This document shows positions 10,882 through 18,718 of a DNA stretch of 64,000 bases, in pieces. The stretch's first letter is position 1. Each line of letters opens with the position of its first letter. The position numbers and the translations under genes were made by a program. Below the pieces are notes generated by a model. It was not told where the DNA came from. It ran no database searches and worked only from the letters and a program-made list of their open reading frames with translations. Source of the stretch: Labia minor (Eukaryota > Arthropoda > Insecta > Dermaptera > Spongiphoridae); contig OY720346.1 of NCBI GenBank assembly GCA_963082975.1, positions 29,940,720-30,004,719 of the forward strand. Direction: 5' to 3'.

Positions 10882-10989
10882 ATAATTTTATAACAATCCG
10901 AAAGCATGTTGCTTGGAAACCGCCCGACGCCAAAGGCGGAGGGCTGTTTCCTGTAAGCAACATGCTTGAAGTAATTGTTATAAAATTAT
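10882..10989. repeat. 108-bp foldback (imperfect palindrome)
   Basis: The two halves pair through ATAATTTTATAACAAT, AGCATGTTGCTT and a GGAAAC/GTTTCC segment around a GC-rich tip, CGCCAAAGGCG. There is no coding capacity. It could be a foldback MITE or the hairpin end of an unrecognised element. No flanking direct repeat could be fixed. Confidence 0.7.
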
Positions 10990-11105
10990 AAGTATTTATC
11001 AATGCTCGAGGGACATTCGGTGAGAAAATTTTTTGCGATTTTAAATTTGTAAATAAACTAAAAAATAACTAATAAATTACCTATGAGTTTATCTAATAAG
11101 TCCAT

Positions 11106-11445
11106 CTAATTTATAATTTCTGGTGTTGCAAAAGTCAATTTCCAAATGTATTCCATATTTGATAAAGTATTTTTCGGTGTATATTTTTTAATAATTTCAT
11201 TAAAAGAATCATTATTTTCGTCACCATATCGTGAAAATGACATTTAAAAATGCAAAGGATTAAATGACAAAAACAGTTTGTTCCCTAGCAACAAGCAAGA
11301 GGCATCTTACCAAACGGAGGGATCTTTTCAGTGTAATTGTTCTCTTATTGTCTATTTTTGAACGCGTGACTAAGAATTGAAGAATTTGATTGGCTATTCG
11401 TTTCATCAAAAAATTTTCGAGATAATTAAACCATCTCCATACCAA
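11106..11445 (-). pseudogene. Possible remnant coding region, unidentified
   Basis: Two consecutive short minus-strand frames lie here: 61 codons at 11445-11260 and 45 codons at 11243-11106. Their amino-acid composition is more balanced than that of typical AT-rich chance frames (W, H, R, D, E, P all present). The first carries a basic stretch (KRSLRLVR). No family was recognised. They lie directly beside, but outside, the mariner at 11471. They could be debris of another element, an old exon, or chance. Confidence 0.25.
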
Positions 11446-11470
11446 AAGATTTTAAATAGAACTGACAATA

Positions 11471-12621
11471 TACTAGGTCTACTGATATGAAGAGAGCCTT
11501 TTTTGTGAAAATGAAACACTAATTTCGAATGAGAAAGTAAATAAAAATTATTCAAAGTTTTGAACATTGCTTTCTACAAATATTGACCACCATTTTGGCA
11601 AATTGTCAAATTTGATACCACACCAATAGAAATGTTCGTAGTTTGAAGCAAACCAATCAGACCCAATTTTCGACTTCTTCATTGCAATCGAAGAGCTGTT
11701 CAGCCAATGCGTGTCCCATCGATGAAAACAATTAGTAATCGGAAGGCGCCAAATCAGGTGAATACAGCGAGAGGGAGCAGCTCACAGCAAAGTGCTTTGC
11801 TTTGTATGCAGGTGTATTGTCGTATAATAGAATTACTTGTCGTCTGGACTATTCTGGTCCTTTTTCAATTAATATGATATTCAAGTTGATCATTTGTTAT
11901 TTGTAGCGATTAGTATCAACAATTTCACCAAGGTTTTAGAAGCACTTTCCTACACCTACAACTTTAGGACTGCTAGGACCAAGCTTCCTGACCTGGTTTT
12001 GCGGTCGATGTTGATGGTTGACTCGGATTAACCCATGATTTTTTTACGTTTAGGATTCATAAAAAAATCAATTTTTCATCCCCAGTAGCAATTCAATGTA
12101 AAACTGATTTTGTTTTTGAAGCCAATTTTCTCAAATGTTTCTCTATTTTCCAACGGTCTTTCGTTTAATTCATACCATTTCCCATAGCTTTTAAACAGTC
12201 AGAAATTGTTTGTTGTGTAACATATAACATTGTTGCCATTTGCTTTTCTTTTGTGTAAAGTTCCATCTTCATTTAATATTGATTGCAATTCAGCGTCTTC
12301 GAACTTATTGGTGGTCTTCTACGTTCATTTTTGATTATAAACCGCTGAAACTATCTTTTCTGATGATCACCTCGACAAGAACTTTTATTTAAATGAAAAC
12401 AAAAAATTAATGCTTTCCGCAAATCATGACTTTCTGTTACAAAATTTGACATATTTAACACAATGAAAAAATATGATGTGTGTTCAATGACTTGATGTAT
12501 ATTAAATATGTTTGATAAATATTATACCAACCAAATAAAAAAATTAAGGCTAGTTCAGAACAAATATTCCCTATCGATACATTTATAGCTTAACGCTCAC
12601 TTCATACCGGTAGACCTAGTA
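11471..12621 (-). mobile_element. Broken mariner (irritans-like) transposon with both TIRs
   Basis: The terminal inverted repeats are clear. The left end begins TACTAGGTCTACTGATATGA, and the right end, read inward, begins TACTAGGTCTACCGGTATGA. The outermost TA at each side fits the TA target duplication of the Tc1/mariner superfamily. At about 1.15 kb it is a little shorter than an intact mariner (about 1.3 kb). The transposase inside is disabled. An inverted neighbour relation to the LTR element downstream has no functional meaning. Confidence 0.92.
11540..12452 (-). pseudogene. Mariner transposase pseudogene
   Basis: A mariner transposase catalyses cut-and-paste DNA transposition at TA sites. 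The frame opens at 12452 with MSNFVTESHDLRK and reads FCFHLNKSS, the usual N-terminal helix region of irritans-subfamily proteins. Further on, in changing frames, are TGDEK (first catalytic Asp), NPSQPSTSTAKP, LLYDNTPA (second Asp) and SPDLAPSDY (third Asp), then SMGHALAEQ. These motifs come in the canonical order of a DD34D transposase. Several stops and frame changes break it, including one soon after the N-terminal block, so it cannot make protein. The C-terminal end lies near 11560. Confidence 0.9.
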
Positions 12622-13570
12622 GCTGGTAGATATAAATCTAGGTTCAGTCAATTAAAGAAGAGGCTTCAGTCTGGATCACGTGATTCTCTCTAACCTTCAA
12701 ATAAGAAATTTGAACATGCTTGTAAGATCGTCACCTTTTGTGTATGGAAGTTTTTAAATTTAGATTATATAGAACTCCCTCAATTACTACTATTACTACT
12801 TACTATTGGGTATTTGTTTAACTTCAGGACTAGCTCTTAAAGCAAGGTGTTTTATTTTTATCTGTATTTGATTCCTGGATGTTGATAGGACAATTAAGCC
12901 ACTTGGTTATTACTTCCTAAATGTGCGGTCTAAGGGATTGTTGGAAATCCGACCATAATATTCGATCGATTAATCAAACTTGCCACATCCCTACATTTGA
13001 ACGTCACTTTCAATTTAATATGTTTCTTATAGGTTTTTTAAAATATGTTTAATATCGATAATAAATTCCTTACTTTCTGGGTAGAGAAACTCTTTTATCG
13101 GTCTCCAACTAAGAGATTTAAGAAGTTCCCATGGAGAATGTTGTCATACCACAGCCTGTATCTTTTTTGTGGATCACAAATGCACGCCAACTTACGAGTG
13201 TTACCATTGTCAATTCCTATTAAGAATTGAATTATCTCGATTTCTGAGTACAAGAATTTATTTCTTATGATTTCTTCTTGGGTTCTTCAAAAGTTGAAGT
13301 TATTAATTATTAAGAGTATTATATATTTAAATTAAAAAAAACCTTAATAATAATAAAGATTTTATTCTTCGATTGGCTATGATAACTTCTCAAATCACAA
13401 CTGGCAGAATAAAAAAAAAATTAAAAGTTCAAAAGGTCCATTTCTTAAAAATTACTTTTACCAAAAAAAATAAAAAATAAAAATAAAAATGTAATAATAA
13501 AAAATAAAATTTCAATTATATTAATTTAATAAATTATTATTATAACTATTAGTATTATTATTATTATTTT
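12622..13570. other. Unclassified DNA of more balanced composition, no gene identified
   Basis: The 12640-13250 part is less AT-rich than its surroundings and lacks microsatellites. A 61-codon plus-strand frame (13045-13230) has no recognisable domain. It may be a single-copy segment or an old unidentified element. 13320-13570 is ATT/AAT simple-repeat-like. Confidence 0.4.
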
Positions 13571-13575
13571 CACGT

Positions 13576-14553
13576 TGGACAAGCCGTTGACTAAATAAAT
13601 ATTGTTCAGCTTGTCGGACCACCTGTGCCACTAATGAAGGAGTTAAAAAAAGAATTCTCAACTCTTTCACACGGGGAATAAAACAAATTATTTGGGAAAG
13701 GAACCCTTAAATATACTTCACCAAAGAGTGCAGTACGTTTGACTATTAGCGCTTAGGAGAATCACGTTGAACATCCAAAATCTTAAAGCAATAACAAATT
13801 AAATTAATCAAATATCCGATGCTAACATATGGGCCTGCAAAGGAAAGATTAGGTTCACTTTTTCTAAATAAAAGATAAGTGTTCGTTGCCACGCTATAAA
13901 ATGTATTTAATTAAAGAAAAATTAATATAAAGTAAAGAAACTAAAATAAAATTAAAATATAAAAATAAAAGAAATAAATGCTGGCTAATATTGAGCTAAA
14001 ACAAAACAAGTTACAAAAAAATAATAATAATAATTGAAACACAGTGTCTCCACGTGTTTTAACAACAAAATGGCGAATTCACACCTAAAAAGCTCAATAT
14101 TAAGTTCACAGCCAGAAGTTTGAAAAACAAGTGAAGCAGATCACCTAAAAAGCGTGGAAATGATATCCACTTTAAAATATAACTTCGCAACAAGGCGTTA
14201 ATCCAGCAAGTAAGTTAGATCTCCTAAAAAGCGTGGAAAAGGAATCCACGTTCAAAGTACAAGTTCTCAACACGGCGTCACACAAGCAAGTCTCAAATGC
14301 AAGTGAGAGAGATCACCTCTGCTACCACAACGCTAGCCGTTGGCGCCATTAGCCAAAATCGAGCATGGTGATTGGCTGTGAGGAGTCATGTGACCCCAAC
14401 TAGTGGCGTTAAGGTAGCCACTAAACTCAACACATGGCATACCAATATAATAAAAAAAACATGCATATTTAAAAAGGAAAAAATTACAAAAATTATATAA
14501 AAATAAATTGACCTTAAAAATAAATAAATCTAAATCAGGGAGCGGCGTTAACA
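13576..14553 (-). repeat. 3' LTR of the Bel/Pao element (978 bp)
   Basis: It has the same length as the other LTR and no difference was noticed by eye. A 79-bp partial tandem repeat lies within: a unit starting AGATCACCTAAAAAGCGTGG at 14138 recurs at 14217, and a shorter related block (CACCTAAAAAGC) lies near 14082. Such short repeats in LTRs often hold promoter elements, but function here is inferred only. Minus-strand frames at 14333-14596 run into this LTR and are chance. Confidence 0.93.
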
Positions 14554-14566
14554 TCCTCCCCCCTTC
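14554..14566 (-). promoter_or_regulatory. Polypurine tract
   Basis: Read on the minus strand, GAAGGGGGGAGGA lies directly before the 3' LTR. This is the expected position of the plus-strand DNA primer in reverse transcription of LTR elements. Confidence 0.9.
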
Positions 14567-14810
14567 AGTGAAGAAACGCAGTTTATCACTGACCAAAACT
14601 TAAAAGTAATTTACATAAAATTAGCTTACAAAAATATAGATGTATAAGTAGAGTACATTATTAAAATGAATGAACTAATAAAGCTGGCACTGATCTTTTA
14701 ATAACAACTTTTAGAATTAAGTTTACAATTTTGATTTTTAATTAATAAAAGTAGATGTGTCAGTGCTTCTCCGGTGAGAAAAAATGACCGGGAGAAATGA
14801 ATTCAATGGA
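14567..14810 (-). other. 3' untranslated part of the Bel/Pao element
   Basis: Between the last stop and the polypurine tract, with no reading frame. This short spacer is where the element's 3' UTR should be. The missing polymerase region was lost upstream of it. Confidence 0.6.
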
Positions 14811-15366
14811 TTAAGGATCAACGGTTTCAGGAGTAGGAGGTAGAGAATTTAATACAACTTCCACTGGCAAAGCAGGGTATGCACTCCACCAAACCAATTC
14901 TAACTCCTGTAATTTTTGTAAACTTGTGCTCTGATATTGAGCACATCCCTTATTTCATTTTTATTTTGCCATTTTTTATTAATGTTGAAACATTTGACGT
15001 TAAGGGGAATAGCCTGACCAAACATAACAAACCCTAACTCTGTAGATTGAGCTATAATAGAGCTATCTTTATTTTTAATAATTTCGGGTTTAATAATTTT
15101 ACTAAATAATTTAACTCCTATGATTATATCAACTGAACTAGGAGAGAAGAAACTGGGGTCAGATAAAGGCAAATGTTTCGCGAAATTAAATTGATTGCGT
15201 TTCAATGGCAACGATGGCAATTTTAAATTTAAATTATCCACTACATTGAAAGTAGTGTTTAAATGAAACGAATCGTCAACTGGGGAAGAAATATTAATTT
15301 TTACAAAAGAATTGCTTTTGCCTAAAGGTTGATCTTTAATGCCAGTAAGTTTTATATTGGAGGATT
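14811..15366 (-). pseudogene. Protease-side remainder of the Bel/Pao polyprotein, cut off by the hAT element
   Basis: This is the continuation of the gag-protease frame beyond the hAT insertion. It reads 15366 to about 14900 and includes VDIIIGVKLFSKII and AQSTELGFVMFGQ, which match the C-terminal half of the DUF1758 retropepsin-like region (the ILIG...LGWVLSG pattern of Bel/Pao). The phase across the insertion is preserved once one target copy is discounted. It ends at a stop near 14900. An alternative frame continues LQKLQELE and ends at 14813, so a frame change occurred near 14930. LQKLQELE is the linker that normally precedes reverse transcriptase, and none follows, so the deletion starts here. 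Confidence 0.75.
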
Positions 15367-15374
15367 GCTTATGT

Positions 15375-15863
15375 CAGAGGTTCTTAAACTTATGTACTCC
15401 GCGGACCCCCACTTGAAAAAATTTTTTTTGACGGACCCCACCCCAACTTTAGGTACTTTAGGTCATTTTATTAGTTAATTTCTGGCTTACGATCTCATAA
15501 GAACAAGGATATATGATGAATATTTCTAACAGTGATTGGTGAATAACGATTTTTTTGCATATTGTAGAATACACATTTTATTAGAAATTATAATATTGAA
15601 GAGAGAAAATTCAGCTAAATATGAAGATGGAAACGGTAGCAATAGTTTTCTTGCACATTTCGTTGAATTTGGGTATTTGATCTCAGTTTCCTCACAAAGC
15701 CATGCCATCGCTCCTTTTATATTAAAAAAAGTTTTAACTGACTGATCATTTTCTCGTGCACCTGTACTATGGCTTTGCGGACCCCCAGTAAAGGCTTCGC
15801 GGACCCCAAGTAAAGGCTTCGCGGACCCCCAGGGGTCCGCGGACCACAGTTTAAGAACCTCTG
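15375..15863. mobile_element. 489-bp non-autonomous hAT element inside the retrotransposon
   Basis: The termini are CAGAGGTTCTTAAACT at both ends in inverted orientation (16 bp perfect, with a CCGCGGAC match further in). A perfect 8-bp direct repeat GCTTATGT lies at 15367-15374 and 15864-15871. Both features are diagnostic for hAT. The right part has a small tandem repeat of a GGCTTCGCGGACCCC block (about 15783-15830). It encodes no transposase. It interrupts the protease reading frame and supplies the stop codon at 15526-15528. Confidence 0.95.
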
Positions 15864-17388
15864 GCTTATGTAATTTCATCTTGTCCACTAAGGAGTTAGA
15901 GATAAGTGAGATTTCAGAGCCCATATCAATTAAGGCTTTAACTTTAAAAGTTTTACCTGCGCTATCATTTAAAATAACTGTTGCTTTGCCCAGTAAAGAA
16001 GTCATATTTTTTCCACGACAAAAATGAACACTGGAATTTGAAGAGGCAGGATTTTCTTGTGGAGAGGATGACCTGGAGTTGCTACCCACTGACGCATCAT
16101 CCTTTGTACTCTTTGTAGGTGATCTAGAAGATCCCCGACGATTTTTATCTCTAAAAATATGTAAAAGAAAATTGTGTGGATTATTACATAATTTACAGTT
16201 ACTCCATTTGCATTGCTTTGAAGAGTGTTTTTTAGAAAAGCATAGAGAACACAATTCGTTCTCCTTTATAAATTTAATTTTATCTTTAACTGATAAATTC
16301 AAGAAATTTTTGCAGCCTTGTAAATAATGTGCACCTCTGCACATGGTACATTTTATATAAGCCTTTTTATTTATGTTATCAGAAGTTTTAATATTACAAA
16401 CTCTGTTATTTCTTTTATGAAACGAATTTGCATTTGGATGATTGTTATTGTTATTATTATAATTCATGGAAAATTTATTAGCATGCGTCTCAAGGAAAGA
16501 GTCAGCTAATTTATCTAAAAATTCCAAAACCTTATTCAACTTTGGGATTTCATCCTTGTTAAGGGAAAAAATCCACTTTTGATGAGTATTCTCATCCAAT
16601 TTTGAGGTGACCAATCTCACGAGGAAATGGTTCCAAGCCTCGGTATTTATTTTTAAATTATCCAATTGCAAAATCGTTTCTCTTACCTTAGAAACTAATC
16701 CAGTGTAAGATTCAGCACTGGGAGTTTTAATAGGTTTTAAGTTTAAGAATTTATCGACAAGATTGAAAACAATCTTGCGATAATTATAATACTTAGCTTC
16801 CAACATATCGAAAGCGATGGTAAAATTCTCGTCGGAAGTCGGCAAATGGTTGATGAGCTCCTTTGCTGGTCCCGCCAGGTAAGATTTTAAATACTGCAGC
16901 TTTTGGGAAGCGGATAGCTGCAGATTGTTGGTAACGGCTGCTTCAAATTGGTTCTTGAAGGGAATATACTCTTCAAATGAACCACTAAATATAGGTAGAT
17001 TAAGTTTAGGTAGGTTCACCGTATTTGCACTTTGGGCATTAAACGTGGCGTTCAAATCAAACTTTGGCCCATTATCACTTGCTGAAATGTTTTTAAGCTG
17101 AATTGTGTTTAAAAATAACAATTCAGCTTTAATTAAATTCAATATTGGTTGGACTTGTACCTCATTGTTCAATTTCGATTTAAAAATATTTAAACGAAAC
17201 GTTTTTAATTCATTGAGCGATTTTTCGATATCATTTGCCAACCTTGAGTGACTCGAGTCTGGTAAATTATCGATCGACTCAACAAGACTTTTAATATCTT
17301 CTAAATTAATATTTAACAATGTCCAATCATCTACAACCTCATCTGCCTGTGCATACAGAAATAAAACTGAGGATGGAGTGCGGGACAT
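15526..17388 (-). CDS. gag: Bel/Pao Gag with N-terminal part of protease, reading through into a hAT insertion
   Basis: Gag is the structural protein that packages the element's RNA. The frame starts at the first ATG, 140 bp inside the 5' LTR, and runs 620 codons. Residues 1-508 belong to the retroelement and 509-620 are read-through of the hAT insertion. About 125-270 is the DUF1759-type Gag region (LNLPIFSGSFEEY, YLAGPAKELI, VFNLVDKFLNLK). An Asn run at 310-316 follows. Zinc knuckles lie at about 347-410: CTMCRGAHYLQGC, CSLCFSKKHSSKQC (CCHC spacing) and CKLCNNPHNFLLH. A Ser-rich linker (418-453) leads to a protease start, KALIDMGSEISLIS, where the catalytic site reads Asp-Met-Gly rather than the usual Asp-Ser/Thr-Gly. 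Gag itself looks intact. A working protease is unlikely. Antisense frames at 15536-16509 are shadows. Confidence 0.9.
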   Translation of the reverse strand: MSRTPSSVLFLYAQADEVVDDWTLLNINLEDIKSLVESIDNLPDSSHSRLANDIEKSLNELKTFRLNIFKSKLNNEVQVQPILNLIKAELLFLNTIQLKNISASDNGPKFDLNATFNAQSANTVNLPKLNLPIFSGSFEEYIPFKNQFEAAVTNNLQLSASQKLQYLKSYLAGPAKELINHLPTSDENFTIAFDMLEAKYYNYRKIVFNLVDKFLNLKPIKTPSAESYTGLVSKVRETILQLDNLKINTEAWNHFLVRLVTSKLDENTHQKWIFSLNKDEIPKLNKVLEFLDKLADSFLETHANKFSMNYNNNNNNHPNANSFHKRNNRVCNIKTSDNINKKAYIKCTMCRGAHYLQGCKNFLNLSVKDKIKFIKENELCSLCFSKKHSSKQCKWSNCKLCNNPHNFLLHIFRDKNRRGSSRSPTKSTKDDASVGSNSRSSSPQENPASSNSSVHFCRGKNMTSLLGKATVILNDSAGKTFKVKALIDMGSEISLISNSLVDKMKLHKPEVLKLWSADPWGSAKPLLGVREAFTGGPQSHSTGARENDQSVKTFFNIKGAMAWLCEETEIKYPNSTKCARKLLLPFPSSYLAEFSLFNIIISNKMCILQYAKKSLFTNHC

Positions 17389-17500
17389 TTTAAAAATGTA
17401 TAAAAACTAAAAAAAAAATATATATAATAAACTAATTAAAAAAAATGAACCTGTACTTTTCGATTCGGCTATCCAACCGAAACTCCCGCGCAGTCCTGTG

Positions 17501-17514
17501 GTCAACGGTCGCCA
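17501..17514 (-). promoter_or_regulatory. Primer-binding site candidate
   Basis: Read on the minus strand, TGGCGACCGTTGAC lies 14 nt inside the 5' LTR. It starts TGG, the complement of a tRNA CCA end, and resembles the TGGCGACCGTGAC motif common in Bel/Pao elements. The tRNA used cannot be named from this alone. Confidence 0.7.
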
Positions 17515-17528
17515 AAAGGTAAGGGGTA

Positions 17529-18506
17529 TGGACAAGCCGTTGACTAAATAAATATTGTTCAGCTTGTCGGACCACCTGTGCCACTAATGAAGGAGTTAAA
17601 AAAAGAATTCTCAACTCTTTCACACGGGGAATAAAACAAATTATTTGGGAAAGGAACCCTTAAATATACTTCACCAAAGAGTGCAGTACGTTTGACTATT
17701 AGCGCTTAGGAGAATCACGTTGAACATCCAAAATCTTAAAGCAATAACAAATTAAATTAATCAAATATCCGATGCTAACATATGGGCCTGCAAAGGAAAG
17801 ATTAGGTTCACTTTTTCTAAATAAAAGATAAGTGTTCGTTGCCACGCTATAAAATGTATTTAATTAAAGAAAAATTAATATAAAGTAAAGAAACTAAAAT
17901 AAAATTAAAATATAAAAATAAAAGAAATAAATGCTGGCTAATATTGAGCTAAAACAAAACAAGTTACAAAAAAATAATAATAATAATTGAAACACAGTGT
18001 CTCCACGTGTTTTAACAACAAAATGGCGAATTCACACCTAAAAAGCTCAATATTAAGTTCACAGCCAGAAGTTTGAAAAACAAGTGAAGCAGATCACCTA
18101 AAAAGCGTGGAAATGATATCCACTTTAAAATATAACTTCGCAACAAGGCGTTAATCCAGCAAGTAAGTTAGATCTCCTAAAAAGCGTGGAAAAGGAATCC
18201 ACGTTCAAAGTACAAGTTCTCAACACGGCGTCACACAAGCAAGTCTCAAATGCAAGTGAGAGAGATCACCTCTGCTACCACAACGCTAGCCGTTGGCGCC
18301 ATTAGCCAAAATCGAGCATGGTGATTGGCTGTGAGGAGTCATGTGACCCCAACTAGTGGCGTTAAGGTAGCCACTAAACTCAACACATGGCATACCAATA
18401 TAATAAAAAAAACATGCATATTTAAAAAGGAAAAAATTACAAAAATTATATAAAAATAAATTGACCTTAAAAATAAATAAATCTAAATCAGGGAGCGGCG
18501 TTAACA
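17529..18506 (-). repeat. 5' LTR of the Bel/Pao element (978 bp)
   Basis: It is the promoter-side LTR in element orientation. Length and sequence equal the copy at 13576-14553 as far as read by eye. It contains the same 79-bp partial tandem repeat. Confidence 0.93.
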
Positions 18507-18659
18507 CACGTATTAAACGGTATATTATTATTATTATTTGTAATAATTCCAATAAAAATAAATAAAAATAAAAAACAAAAAAAAGTTCAATTAAAACTAA
18601 AATTTCAATTATAATCATTTAATACATTATTATTATTATTATTAAGTGTTCAGTTATCA

Positions 18660-18718
18660 CATACGTATATATGTATACAGACACACATGCAAAAGCGAAG
18701 CTTTGCCGGGTCTGCTAG
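18660..18718 (+). mobile_element. Candidate 3' end of a second Helitron family
   Basis: The sequence GCAAAAGC-GAA-GCTTTGC forms a hairpin and is followed by CGGGTCTG and CTAG, then T. A hairpin about 10 nt before CTAG-T is the Helitron 3' pattern. The matching 5' end was not found, and a 5' end could lie in the AT-rich flank that the LTR element invaded. Confidence 0.6.

Larger units (their letters stand above)
13576..18506 (-). mobile_element. Bel/Pao LTR retrotransposon, non-autonomous, minus strand (4931 bp)
   Basis: Two 978-bp direct LTRs bound the element, and a perfect 5-bp target duplication CACGT flanks it (13571-13575, 18507-18511). The LTRs read TGTTAACG...TTGTCCA in element orientation, as in the Bel/Pao superfamily. 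A primer-binding site, a polypurine tract and a long Gag-protease frame are present. Reverse transcriptase, RNase H and integrase are absent: only 2975 bp separate the LTRs, of which 497 bp are a hAT insertion with its target duplication. It would need enzymes from a relative to move. The LTRs look identical when read side by side, so insertion was recent. The Gag frame is intact up to the hAT element. Confidence 0.93.

Noticed and set aside
18286..18618. 110-codon minus-strand frame, repeated in part at 14333-14596
   Set aside because: It lies within the LTR and its flank and is duplicated only because the LTR is.
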